Part shown: positions 35,668 through 43,057 of the stretch, in pieces
Layout of the letters: each line of letters starts with the position of its first letter
Position numbering within the stretch: the first letter of the stretch is position 1
Source: Anaerolineaceae bacterium
GTDB lineage: Bacteria; Chloroflexota; Anaerolineae; Aggregatilineales; Phototrophicaceae
NCBI GenBank assembly: GCA_016124855.1
Contig: WGMX01000024.1
Location: 1-64,000, forward strand
Length of the DNA: 64,000 nucleotides
Direction: 5' to 3'
Translations under genes and position numbers: made by a program
The notes under the pieces: model-generated
The model's database searches: none
What the model saw: the letters and a program-made list of their open reading frames with translations, nothing else
Told to the model about the DNA's origin: nothing

Positions 35668-36372
35668 TTAGGAAGCTTGTCCGCTGATTTCAACCTTGAT
35701 GCCCGGCCCCATTGTTGATGTGACAACCAAACGCTTGATGAACAAGCCTTTTACTGTCGCGGGACGCTGGCGCTGAACTGCATCCAAAACGGCCTGTGCA
35801 TTTTCAGCGATTTTAGTCGCATCGAAGCTGGCCTTACCCACCGGAACATGCAAATTACCGGTCTTATCGTTACGGAATTCCACACGACCCGCCTTCAATT
35901 CTTTGATGGCGTTTTCCAAACCGTCGGGTTGTACAACCGTGCCGGCCTTAGGATTGGGCATCAAACCGCGTGGGCCGAGAATTTTCGCTACGCGACCTAT
36001 TTTCGCCATCATTGAAGGGACAGCCAATGCCGCGTCAAAGTCCAACCAGCCTTCATTCTGAATGCGGGCAATGGCTGCTTCATCACCAATGATGTCTGCA
36101 CCGGCGGCTTCGGCTTTACGAACATCATCGGCGTTATCTACGAAAACGATGACGCGCACTGTTTTACCCAAGCCGTTTGGTAGTAACACGGTGCTGCGAA
36201 CCTGTTGATCGCTGTGGCGCGGGTCAATGCCGAGGCGGAAATGCATCTCGATGGTTTCGTCAAATTTCGCTGTGGCTGCATTTTTCGCCAAACCAACGGC
36301 CTCAGGCAGTGTATACAACTTTTCAGATTCAATGTTTTTGAGTGCGTTCTGATAACGCTTTCCGTATCCCAT
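35668..36372 (-). CDS. rplA: 50S ribosomal protein L1
   Basis: A 234-residue protein of the large subunit stalk base; it binds 23S rRNA and helps eject tRNA from the E site. Typical blocks are 'AVGLAKNAATAKFDETIEMH', 'VRKAEAAGADIIGDE', 'ILGPRGLMPNPKAGTV' and 'GPGIKVEI'. Length is standard. AGGAG precedes the ATG. It follows rplK by 96 bases, and no rplJ/rplL follows: the cluster ends here. Confidence 0.98.
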   Translation of the reverse strand: MGYGKRYQNALKNIESEKLYTLPEAVGLAKNAATAKFDETIEMHFRLGIDPRHSDQQVRSTVLLPNGLGKTVRVIVFVDNADDVRKAEAAGADIIGDEAAIARIQNEGWLDFDAALAVPSMMAKIGRVAKILGPRGLMPNPKAGTVVQPDGLENAIKELKAGRVEFRNDKTGNLHVPVGKASFDATKIAENAQAVLDAVQRQRPATVKGLFIKRLVVTSTMGPGIKVEISGQAS

Positions 36373-36468
36373 GTTCTTGATCTCCTGTGGTTCGAGTGGA
36401 TGCGGAATTGCATCCTCCCACTTACAAATTTGCGATAAACAGTCTCATCGGACTGCTAACAGCCGGAA

Positions 36469-36897
36469 TTAGTCACCAACAACTTCCACACCCATGTTCA
36501 GGGCAGTGCCTTCGAGCTGGCGAACGATTGCGTCGGTGTCTTTGGTGTTCATATCAGGGCGCTTGATGTCTGCGATTTCACGCAATTGCTTGCGGGTGAT
36601 CGTGCCCACTTTGATGCTGTTAGGGTTGGTTGAACCCTTTTCAATACCCGCCGCCTTCTTGATGAGGAAGGATGTAGGAGGGCTTTTGAGAATGAATTTG
36701 AACGAGCCGTCGCTGAAAACGGTGATTTCCGCCGGAATAATTTCGCCCATGCGTGCGCTGGTGCGGGCATTATATTCCTTGCAGAAGGCCATCAGATTGA
36801 TACCATGTTGAGCCAACGCGGGACCAATCGGGGGAGCAGGGTTTGCCTTACCCGCCGAAATAGCCAGCGTTACGATTGCCTTGACTTTCTTTGCCAT
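36469..36897 (-). CDS. rplK: 50S ribosomal protein L11
   Basis: A 142-residue protein of the GTPase-associated centre. '[20 protein letters not shown]' and '[12 protein letters not shown]' are the N-terminal domain, and '[14 protein letters not shown]' with 'VVGD' at the end the RNA-binding C-terminal domain. GAGGA precedes the ATG. It is usually cotranscribed with nusG, but here the upstream gene is a homocysteine methyltransferase with its own terminator, so rplK-rplA probably uses a promoter in 36898-37050. Confidence 0.98.
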   Translation of the reverse strand: MAKKVKAIVTLAISAGKANPAPPIGPALAQHGINLMAFCKEYNARTSARMGEIIPAEITVFSDGSFKFILKSPPTSFLIKKAAGIEKGSTNPNSIKVGTITRKQLREIADIKRPDMNTKDTDAIVRQLEGTALNMGVEVVGD

Positions 36898-37052
36898 TGT
36901 GTCCTCGCTTTACGTTGCAGCTTAAGAAATCGTTTTGAGGGTTGTGTTCGTAAAACTGATCACTGAGGAGGTATTTACGCTTGACCGGAGGCCAATTTCA
37001 TATCTGCACGTCGCATTAAATAGATTGGGATATTATAGATAAACCAGTGGGG

Positions 37053-37099
37053 AAAAAACAGGGACAACTCGCGCGAGTTATATCCCTGTTTATTTTTTT
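37053..37099. terminator. Strong terminator between the methyltransferase gene and rplK
   Basis: A 9-bp outer stem (AAACAGGGA/TCCCTGTTT) encloses a 14-base palindrome (AACTCGCGCGAGTT). T runs follow on both strands (TTTTTT on the minus strand, TATTTTTTTA on the plus strand). It ends the minus-strand transcript of the homocysteine methyltransferase gene. Confidence 0.85.
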
Positions 37100-37105
37100 A
37101 CTCAT

Positions 37106-38047
37106 TTATGACAGCGTTGATTTGCAAATCTCTTCAATATGACGGTGATCTGTTCCGCAGCAACCACCCAAGACGTTCAAGTGACCAAATTGATTTCTTA
37201 AGGTGCGGTAATAGGTTCCCAATTCAATAGGATTACCTGCATCTAATTCAGTGGCCTCATTGAGTTCGGCATGGCTCTTTTGAGAGGCATTGGCTCTGAT
37301 ACCCCGAATACGCGATACCCATTTTCCTTCGGAAGCCAGTGATTGCTGAAAGTGAAGGGGATGAGCGCAGTTAATCATGTAGTAAAGCGGATAACCGCCT
37401 GTCGCTTCATCCGTTTGTTCAACTGCTTGTTGGAGGGTGTCTCCAGTTGGGAGCTTTCCGTCGGTTTCTACCGTAAATGAGAGTGCGACAGGCATATTGC
37501 ATGACTGAGCTGCTAACGCGACACCTATGGCTTCTTCGACATAATTCAAGGTATAAGCCGTTACCATATCGGCTTCAGACTGAGCGAAGGTTGTAACTTG
37601 GGGAAGATGATAAGCAGCGGCCTGCTCAATTGTCATCATCTTCGAGGGTACGTAGCCATCTGCTTGAGGGCCAATCGCGCCGTTGATAATCCCTTGTGTG
37701 GTGTCGGTTTCAATCGATTCACGAATATTTAGCAGAAGGTCAATAGCACGTTGATTGAATTGGACTAAATCTTGCTCCGAGAAGCCAAGTTTGTTACCCC
37801 AATCGCGGTTAGCGCGCCAAGTCGGGGTATCAAAGATAAAACCAACCCCATAACGTTGGGCGATAGCAGCATAATCGTGATAATAACGCTCCATCGTTTT
37901 AAGCCCGTCTTCATTTTGCAACAGAACGAAGGCTGCAAACTCCGGTAACTCGATACCATAATGAAAAATAAAGGTGGTTTCCAAACCGCCGTCCGAGATA
38001 AACGTGTCACCTGAAATCTGGGGTAGATTATCACGGTATTTGGGCAT
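37106..38047 (-). CDS. Homocysteine S-methyltransferase family protein
   Basis: A 313-residue zinc enzyme of the MmuM/BHMT family that would make methionine from homocysteine using a methyl donor such as S-methylmethionine or betaine. The start of the barrel 'FISDGGLETTFIFHYGIELP' and the Zn ligands 'MINCAHPLHF' and 'LGGCCGTDHRHIEEIC' are intact. The gene lies inside the nusG-rplK interval, 50 bases after nusG and before a strong terminator, an unusual place. GAAGGTGG precedes the ATG. It could be transcribed from the nusG promoter. Confidence 0.9.
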   Translation of the reverse strand: MPKYRDNLPQISGDTFISDGGLETTFIFHYGIELPEFAAFVLLQNEDGLKTMERYYHDYAAIAQRYGVGFIFDTPTWRANRDWGNKLGFSEQDLVQFNQRAIDLLLNIRESIETDTTQGIINGAIGPQADGYVPSKMMTIEQAAAYHLPQVTTFAQSEADMVTAYTLNYVEEAIGVALAAQSCNMPVALSFTVETDGKLPTGDTLQQAVEQTDEATGGYPLYYMINCAHPLHFQQSLASEGKWVSRIRGIRANASQKSHAELNEATELDAGNPIELGTYYRTLRNQFGHLNVLGGCCGTDHRHIEEICKSTLS

Positions 38048-38097
38048 CGGAATACCACCTTCAAGAGTGTATAAATTTTTGAACGAGCGTGAGTAAA

Positions 38098-38775
38098 CTA
38101 GACCTTCTCGACCTCAAGGAAGTCCAATTCAACCGGAGTATCACGTCCGAAGAAGTTCACCATGACGCGAACCTTGGACTTTTCGGCTTCCATCGCGGCG
38201 ACTGTACCAATGAAATCATTGAACGGCCCGTCAATGATGCGTACACGTTCGCCCACACGGAACTTGGGTACGAAGTGTGGCCCGGAGGTTTCCATGCGGT
38301 CAATAATCGCTTTGACTTCTTCAGGGCGCAGGGGCGTAGGATCATTACCCATGCCTACGAAGCCTGTTACGCCGGGTGTATTACGGACGACATACCATGA
38401 GTCTTCGTCCATTTTCATTTCAACCAGAATATAGCCGGGGAACACACGGCGCTCGACTGTGCGGCGCTTGCCTTCCTTGACTTCGATTTCTTCCTGAGTC
38501 GGCACGATCACATCGAAAATTTTGTCGCGCATACCCATTGTTTCAATACGCTGTTCAATGGAAAAGCGCACCTTGTTTTCATAGCCGGAGTAGCAATGTA
38601 CGACATACCACTGGCGGCTGTTATCGGTATTCGCCAGCGGCGCGTCTAACAATGGCGGTAAGCTATCCCCGTCCGAACTGCCGCTTTTAGCTGGTTTGGT
38701 TTCTAAATAAACCGGTTCAGGATCATAATCCTGTTCCTGTTCCAGATCATCTCTATCGTCCGCATCGTCATACAT
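38098..38775 (-). CDS. nusG: Transcription termination/antitermination factor NusG
   Basis: A 225-residue factor that binds RNA polymerase and the ribosome or Rho. An acidic, probably flexible N-terminal extension of about 50 residues precedes the NGN domain ('WYVVHCYSGYENKVRFSIEQ', 'VFPGYILVEMKMDEDSW', 'GVTGFVG'), and the KOW domain is 'FRVGERVRIIDGPFNDFIGT' to the end. AAGGA precedes the start. Located 58 bases after secE. Confidence 0.97.
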   Translation of the reverse strand: MYDDADDRDDLEQEQDYDPEPVYLETKPAKSGSSDGDSLPPLLDAPLANTDNSRQWYVVHCYSGYENKVRFSIEQRIETMGMRDKIFDVIVPTQEEIEVKEGKRRTVERRVFPGYILVEMKMDEDSWYVVRNTPGVTGFVGMGNDPTPLRPEEVKAIIDRMETSGPHFVPKFRVGERVRIIDGPFNDFIGTVAAMEAEKSKVRVMVNFFGRDTPVELDFLEVEKV

Positions 38776-38833
38776 GGCGGCTCAATCCTTCACACTAAAT
38801 CATCACATATCGGCAGGAATCGTTTGCCTGACT

Positions 38834-39316
38834 TTAGAACAGACTAGACCCTCGATTGCTGCTTCGCAGGTAGTAGCCGAAACCGACTAGCGACACTAAG
38901 AGTATGCCACCGAAAACGATCAGTGGTGAGTTCAAACCAGCAGCGATTACGGCGGTAAAAATCAAGCTGAGCAAACCCAGAACAATCGAGGAGACTATTG
39001 TTACAATCAATACGATAGTTGCCAAGCGTTGGGTTTCGTCACGAGTAGGCCAAATGACCTTCTGCATTTCGGAACGCACGCCTTCCCAATATTCAATCAT
39101 GCTGCGGAAAGGCGAAGTAATGCCTCCCACAATCCCCGACTCGGCTTTTTCTTCTTCCACTTCCTGAGTACGACGACCGGGTGTCGCACGACCTTTGGGA
39201 GCGGTTATGCCGCGTGTTGAGGGAGCTTCGTCTTCGGCTTCGTCTTCAACCGTATCGTTTTCCAGCTCTTCTACATCATCCACGATCAGGTTAGCTTGTT
39301 TATTCTTGGCAGACAT
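38834..39316 (-). CDS. secE: Preprotein translocase subunit SecE
   Basis: A 160-residue membrane subunit of the SecYEG channel. About 75 N-terminal residues are acidic, then basic and disordered. The conserved amphipathic segment 'WEGVRSEMQKVIWPTRDETQ' precedes the membrane helix 'TIVLIVTIVSSIVLGLLSL'. Unusually, a second hydrophobic helix ('SPLIVFGGILLVSLVGFGYY') follows. Upstream are tRNA-Trp and rpmG, downstream nusG: the classical order. Confidence 0.93.
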   Translation of the reverse strand: MSAKNKQANLIVDDVEELENDTVEDEAEDEAPSTRGITAPKGRATPGRRTQEVEEEKAESGIVGGITSPFRSMIEYWEGVRSEMQKVIWPTRDETQRLATIVLIVTIVSSIVLGLLSLIFTAVIAAGLNSPLIVFGGILLVSLVGFGYYLRSSNRGSSLF

Positions 39317-39356
39317 GCCTTATGTCCTTAACTCAGTATTTTTTAGTTTGCCCACA

Positions 39357-39378
39357 AAGGCGGCTTCTGTCCGCCTCT
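39357..39378 (-). terminator. Possible terminator or attenuator between tRNA-Trp and secE
   Basis: On the minus strand GAGGCGG and CCGCC pair around ACAGAAG and are followed by TTTG. It lies just upstream of secE and could end part of the tRNA transcript. Confidence 0.45.
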
Positions 39379-39405
39379 ATTATTTTACCAGATATTGCCG
39401 TATAG

Positions 39406-39436
39406 CAAGACACCGCCTATGAGCGACGGTGTCTTG
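39406..39436. repeat. 10-bp inverted repeat beside tRNA-Trp
   Basis: CAAGACACCG and CGGTGTCTTG flank an 11-base loop, 12 bases past the tRNA 3' end. There is no T tract. It could be a processing signal for the tRNA 3' end. Confidence 0.5.
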
Positions 39437-39447
39437 TTCTACGAAAG

Positions 39448-39520
39448 CAGGGGAGCAAGGAATCGAACCCTGAACCTACGGATTTGGAGGCCGTTGCTCT
39501 GCCAATTGAGCTACTCCCCT
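39448..39520 (-). tRNA. tRNA-Trp (CCA)
   Basis: 73 bases on the minus strand with a 7-bp acceptor stem (AGGGGAG/CTCCCCT), D arm GCTC...GAGC, anticodon loop with CCA after CT, and the T loop GGTTCGATTCC. Discriminator G; the 3' CCA is not encoded. Sits between rpmG and secE. Confidence 0.96.
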
Positions 39521-39527
39521 ATATTCA

Positions 39528-39689
39528 CTACTTAGCCTCGCGGTAGATCACATGCTTGCGGACAAGCGGATCATACTTCATCAGTTCCAGCCGCGCGGTG
39601 TCGTTGCGGCGGTTTTTCTCGGTGTAATACATATGGCCGCTTTCGCTACTCTTCATTTTCACGATTGTGCGGTTGCCTTTTTTCGCCAT
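39528..39689 (-). CDS. rpmG: 50S ribosomal protein L33
   Basis: A 53-residue protein of the large subunit. It begins [12 protein letters not shown], contains '[20 protein letters not shown]' and ends 'KHVIYREAK', which is the L33 pattern. It has no Cys, so it is the zinc-free form. The stop is TAG, eight bases upstream of tRNA-Trp, and tRNA-Thr(GGT) ends 30 bases upstream, so it should be cotranscribed with the tRNAs. Confidence 0.95.
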   Translation of the reverse strand: MAKKGNRTIVKMKSSESGHMYYTEKNRRNDTARLELMKYDPLVRKHVIYREAK

Positions 39690-39718
39690 TTCTCAATCAC
39701 CCTTAACTATGAACCCAA

Positions 39719-39791
39719 AGCCTTGAATGGGATTTGAACCCATGACCTCACCCTTACCAAGGGTGTGCTCTACCGACTGAGCTATCAAGGC
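39719..39791 (-). tRNA. tRNA-Thr (GGT)
   Basis: 73 bases. Acceptor stem GCCTTGA/TCAAGGC, D arm GCTC...GAGC, anticodon stem CACCC/GGGTG with loop TTGGTAA, T arm GGGTTCAAATCCC. Discriminator T; CCA not encoded. Confidence 0.95.
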
Positions 39792-39823
39792 ACTCGTAGA
39801 CTGCCTATCGGTTACAGTCTCTG

Positions 39824-39906
39824 TGGGCCGGGAAGGACTCGAACCTTCGAAGTCTTCCGACAGCGGATTTACAGTCCGCCCCCTTTGCCACTCGGGACAC
39901 CGACCC
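39824..39906 (-). tRNA. tRNA-Tyr (GTA)
   Basis: 83 bases, class II with a long variable arm. Acceptor stem GGGTCGG/CCGGCCC (one G-T pair), anticodon loop CTGTAAA with GTA, T arm GGTTCGAGTCC. Discriminator A; CCA not encoded. Confidence 0.95.
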
Positions 39907-39939
39907 ATGAAATGATCTAAATTTATTATTAGATCATAA

Positions 39940-40013
39940 AGCCGCAAGTGGGGCTTGAACCCACGAACCTACCGCTTACAAGGCGGTCGCTCTACCAACT
40001 GAGCTATTGCGGC
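39940..40013 (-). tRNA. tRNA-Thr (TGT)
   Basis: 74 bases. Acceptor stem GCCGCAA/TTGCGGC, anticodon stem ACCGC/GCGGT with loop CTTGTAA, T arm GTGGGTTCAAGCCCCAC. Discriminator T. Its 5' end is three bases after the stop of the HNH endonuclease gene. Confidence 0.95.
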
Positions 40014-40016
40014 GTA

Positions 40017-40619
40017 TTAGTATGTCAATCCATCCGAGTAACGCTTTCGACGCTTCTTTTGTCTCGAACTGTCTCTGCCCGCGTTTGCACCCTTATAAGT
40101 CTCGGTTTGCGAATGACAGTTTGGGCAAATGAGCCTTAGGTTTTCAGCACTATTATTATCAGCGTTGCCATCAACATGGTCTAGCTCTAATGTGATTGGC
40201 TTATTCATCCACTCACAAATGCCGCAAACTTCACAACTAGAACCTCTTTCCTTGAGAAGAATTGCCTTACGCGTTCTGTCACTTTGCGCTTCATCAAGTG
40301 AAGTTGTCTTGTTGTAGACTCGATTTTTAATACAGTCATCACAATATTGATTAATCAACTTTTTAGGTTTACCGCAACTACAAACTCTAGATCGTTTGAT
40401 GTGTCGGGTTACGCCCTTATTGTTATGACTGGCGCTACAAGAATGGTTACAGAATTTACCCCAACGTTTTTCAAAAGGTATTTTCTGTCCACAAAACAGG
40501 CAAAACTTTGGATCTGCTTCATATTTCTCACGAGTTTGTTTAGAACGTTTTTCGCTCTGCTCTTGGAGAATATGTTTTGTTTTCTCGTATCCGAGTTTGC
40601 CAGCTTGTGATTTGTCCAT
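40017..40619 (-). CDS. HNH endonuclease with N-terminal zinc fingers
   Basis: A 200-residue free-standing nuclease. Two Cys clusters come first ('CLFCGQKIPFEKRWGKFCNH' continuing to 'SC', and 'CSCGKPKKLINQYCDDC'). The HNH domain follows: 'CEVCGICEWMNKPITLELDH', then 'VDGNADNNSAENLRLICPNC' and 'HSQT', with the His-Asn-His-type residues and the zinc-binding Cys pairs intact. Such proteins are typical of phages and mobile elements, where they nick or cut DNA to promote their own spread. It is somewhat AT-rich and rich in Lys. The stop lies three bases before tRNA-Thr(TGT), on the same strand, so the tRNA must be read through from it or from a promoter inside it. Confidence 0.9.
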   Translation of the reverse strand: MDKSQAGKLGYEKTKHILQEQSEKRSKQTREKYEADPKFCLFCGQKIPFEKRWGKFCNHSCSASHNNKGVTRHIKRSRVCSCGKPKKLINQYCDDCIKNRVYNKTTSLDEAQSDRTRKAILLKERGSSCEVCGICEWMNKPITLELDHVDGNADNNSAENLRLICPNCHSQTETYKGANAGRDSSRQKKRRKRYSDGLTY

Positions 40620-40770
40620 AAGTGAAATGTATTTGTTCTAGTCAAATTTCCATGAAGTTTATCATGGATAATAGGCGAGCATCAATACACTTTAGCCACT
40701 TGGAGGGCATTCTAGCGGAAGGGGGTGGGGTTGTCAATATCGGTTAGCCACCGTAGAATGCCTTTTGATG

Positions 40771-40798
40771 TACTGAGTGCTGAGTTCCGAGTGCTGAG
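40771..40798 (+). repeat. Short GAGTGCTGAG-type repeat
   Basis: Three imperfect units of the form (T/C)(A/C)(C/T)(T/C)GAGTGCTGAG directly before the TTG start of the lipoprotein gene. A similar set is at 41621-41650 and, more diverged, at 31284-31315. Confidence 0.55.
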
Positions 40799-40806
40799 AA
40801 AAAATC

Positions 40807-41610
40807 TTGAAACCTAATCGTCTATTTGTCGTCACGCTGATATTGAGCGTTCTGCTGCTAACGAGTTGCAATCGTGGGCAAAACATTGCAGACATACCAA
40901 CTCCGGCTTCTATCGAAGCTTTGGGAACCGCGAATGTATTGACGGCAGTCGCACCGCCTGAAGGATTCCGTGACTCGGTTAGCTTTCCTGAGGTGGATGC
41001 GAATCTGCAAAAGTTGTTGGGCGGACGCTATCTGGTGACGCTAGAGTTCAACGGTGTATTTACCAGTACGCCCCGTACAACGAATGCCAAAGCCACTGCT
41101 GAGGTCTGGTTCAACCAGTCCGGTTCACGACGTGTGGTTGTCGATATTACGGGTGAACTACTGGGCAAAACGGATAATAATTTTGAGGCGGTGCGGCTGG
41201 GTAACGACTCCTTTTTGGTGCAGAACAAAGAATGTGCGAGTGCTGGCCCGGATGCGGTGACAGCAGCAGGACTTCGAGCTGGGACATTAGTAGGCGGCGC
41301 AAAAAAAGCGATCCCTGCGGGCGAGAAAGCAACACTGAACGGGCAAGAAGCCTACAAATATAATTTCACGTCGGCTGACCTTAATCTACCCTCGATCAAG
41401 CTTTCGGATGGTGGAACGGTCGAGGCCACAGGCGGTGAATTGTGGATTGCACCGACTCTGAATGCTGTGATCCGGTTTTATGTCAACTTGAATGTGACGA
41501 ACGCCATCATTTTCGACCGGGCGCTGCCGGTTGATGGGCAAGTGATTTTACGCTATGACCTGTACGATGTTGGGCAAGTGACCAACATCTCTGTACCGAA
41601 TGGATGTTAA
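40807..41610 (+). CDS. Exported lipoprotein, TTG start
   Basis: A 267-residue protein with a signal peptide ending in the lipobox LLTSC (Cys at about residue 21). The mature part is mainly beta: 'RYLVTLEFNGVFTS', 'KATAEVWFNQSGSRRVVVDI', 'GQEAYKYNFTSADLNLPSI', 'GGELWIAPTLNAVIRFYVNL'. The pattern of strands with a lipid-binding type of cavity resembles LolA/LppX-like lipoproteins, but this is a guess from shape. The start is TTG at 40807. The next gene begins at the base after its stop. Confidence 0.75.
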   Translation: MKPNRLFVVTLILSVLLLTSCNRGQNIADIPTPASIEALGTANVLTAVAPPEGFRDSVSFPEVDANLQKLLGGRYLVTLEFNGVFTSTPRTTNAKATAEVWFNQSGSRRVVVDITGELLGKTDNNFEAVRLGNDSFLVQNKECASAGPDAVTAAGLRAGTLVGGAKKAIPAGEKATLNGQEAYKYNFTSADLNLPSIKLSDGGTVEATGGELWIAPTLNAVIRFYVNLNVTNAIIFDRALPVDGQVILRYDLYDVGQVTNISVPNGC

Positions 41611-42189
41611 ATGCGAAAAGTACCGAGTAATGAGTATCGAGTACTGAGTTTAAAGCAGAAATTCACGATAGTTGTCGTTGGCGTTTCGTGTCTAATTAGT
41701 GGGTGTAACCTTCAACAAACGCCGTTGGATCCTACGCCGACACTCCAAGCAACGCCCACGGCCTTAGACCAACCAACCGAACAGCCTACTCGTACACCGA
41801 TAGCTAATCAGTCTGTGCCAAGCACACAACCGAGTTTGGTTGCTCCACCGGGTGTGATTCTCGATACACCGACAGCGCTACCGTTAGGTGCAAGCCCGAA
41901 TGCAGTTACAAGTGGAACCGTTATTCCGACGGTTTCCACTCAACAAGCTGTGAAGAGTACGACCATTCAAGCATCTGGCGGAAAAACGGTTGGCCTCAGT
42001 TATGTTGTGACCATGACATCCGGCAGTGTGACTTTAACGATGCAAGGCCCCGCTGGCGCAGTCTGGCAAAAGACCTTCACCGCCAGCGAAACCGGACGGA
42101 TCGAGGTCACTATCCCGCAAAGTGGTGCTTACGATGTGATGGCACAAACGGATCGGTTTGAGGGAAATTATCAGCTTGCTTGGGATTAA
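41611..42189 (+). CDS. Exported lipoprotein with Thr/Pro linker; leader derived from a repeat
   Basis: A 192-residue protein with lipobox LISGC near residue 32, a Thr/Pro/Gln-rich linker to about residue 110, and a C-terminal beta domain ('GLSYVVTMTSGSVTLTMQG', 'FEGNYQLAWD') of the kind found in PPC-like domains. It starts directly after the stop of the previous lipoprotein gene, so the two are coupled. Residues 4-13 are encoded by a dispersed repeat (41621-41650), making the signal peptide longer than usual. The function is unknown. Confidence 0.72.
   Translation: MRKVPSNEYRVLSLKQKFTIVVVGVSCLISGCNLQQTPLDPTPTLQATPTALDQPTEQPTRTPIANQSVPSTQPSLVAPPGVILDTPTALPLGASPNAVTSGTVIPTVSTQQAVKSTTIQASGGKTVGLSYVVTMTSGSVTLTMQGPAGAVWQKTFTASETGRIEVTIPQSGAYDVMAQTDRFEGNYQLAWD
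41621..41650 (+). repeat. Short GAGTA-type repeat inside a coding region
   Basis: TACCGAGTAATGAGTATCGA and the following GTACTGAGTT form tandem degenerate units. The repeat lies within the first codons of the lipoprotein gene. Confidence 0.6.
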
Positions 42190-42211
42190 AGGTTTTTGTC
42201 AATCCAGCGGA

Positions 42212-42514
42212 TCACGGTTCGATGTGAGTGGCGACGCCATAAATGCCATTTGCACCGATCTAACCGTTAATGCCACCGCGATTATTGCCGATGAGAAAAC
42301 GCTTATCGTTAATGGCTTTGACGAGGTGTAAATAGACTGTGCCTTTGACCTTAACCAAGACAATATCACCGACGGCTAGATTTTCGGGTTTGCAGGGTTC
42401 GACGGTGACCAAATCACCATCGTTGACCTTGCCTGTCATGGAATGACCACGCGGACGAATTTTGGCTGTTTCGCCCTTTTGTAGTTTTTCTATCGCAAAC
42501 TTTGCCCAACTCAT
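42212..42514 (-). pseudogene. Miniature S24/S26 (signal peptidase-like) peptidase interrupted by TAG
   Basis: The frame from the ATG at 42514 encodes 84 residues: 'IRPRGHSMTGKVNDGDLVTV' holds the Ser of the Ser-Lys dyad, 'GDIVLVKVKGTVYLH' the likely Lys, and 'FLIGNNRGGING' the C-terminal family motif. Translation ends at a TAG (42260-42262). In the same frame beyond it, 'IGANGIYGVATHIEP' runs to a TGA at 42212-42214. Relatives generally have Trp after 'ING', so TAG for TGG is the simplest reading. Either the gene is freshly broken or the last 16 residues are dispensable. It is the last gene of the FAD-oxidoreductase operon, six bases after the second paralogue. Confidence 0.7.
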
Positions 42515-42520
42515 TTGAAA

Positions 42521-43051
42521 TTACTCCACGCGATATGCCCACTCATAAGTGAGTTTCGGATCGGGGCTATTTTGTGCTTCTGGAGAATTCGCGGCTTCAA
42601 TTTTGAATAGGTGATAGCCGGGAAAAAGCAATGGATTGACGCGCGTTATCACAGTTCCATGATTTCCATTACCAACAATTCCGTCAGGTAGAAGGGTTGC
42701 CTTCTGTCCATTTATAAAAAAATTACTCCACCGTTGATAAAGTCCGGTTGCTTCAAAGCTATCGTCTTTGACCAGCAGAAATCCATCACACTCTTCTGGA
42801 TAATAAGGTCGAGACTCACATGAATTCAGGTAGATATCAATTGTCTTGCCTGTATTTATTATGCTACCGGGTGGCGGCTTGATATTTATCCATCTCGGTT
42901 GATCCGATGGCGACTTAAAAAGGTATTCGGCTGTTGGGAGAAGTTCAGAAGTTAAAAAAGGTCGATTATATAGTGGGCTAAAGAAGAAAACGCAAAGTAC
43001 AGTGAGAAACAGGAAACCAACACATCCGATAATTATTTTACGTTTACGCAC
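42521..43051 (-). CDS. Membrane-anchored protein, paralogue B of a tandem pair
   Basis: A 176-residue protein with an N-terminal membrane helix (about 5-25) after a basic start, and a beta-rich exported domain with four Cys. It shares with the neighbouring gene 'PTAEYLF', 'YQRWSNFFINGQ', 'GYHLFKIE' and the C terminus 'DPKLTYEWAYRVE'. The shared ends and equal length show a tandem duplication. No known family is recognised. Six bases separate it from each neighbour. Confidence 0.72.
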   Translation of the reverse strand: MRKRKIIIGCVGFLFLTVLCVFFFSPLYNRPFLTSELLPTAEYLFKSPSDQPRWINIKPPPGSIINTGKTIDIYLNSCESRPYYPEECDGFLLVKDDSFEATGLYQRWSNFFINGQKATLLPDGIVGNGNHGTVITRVNPLLFPGYHLFKIEAANSPEAQNSPDPKLTYEWAYRVE

Positions 43052-43057
43052 GGTTGC

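Noticed and set aside
36898..37050. An L11/L1 autoregulatory leader or riboswitch upstream of rplK
   Set aside because: I could not find a convincing L1-binding structure or a known riboswitch core by eye.
40771..41650. The GAGTA-type repeats considered as a CRISPR or regulatory array
   Set aside because: Units are degenerate, short, and lack regular unique spacers.
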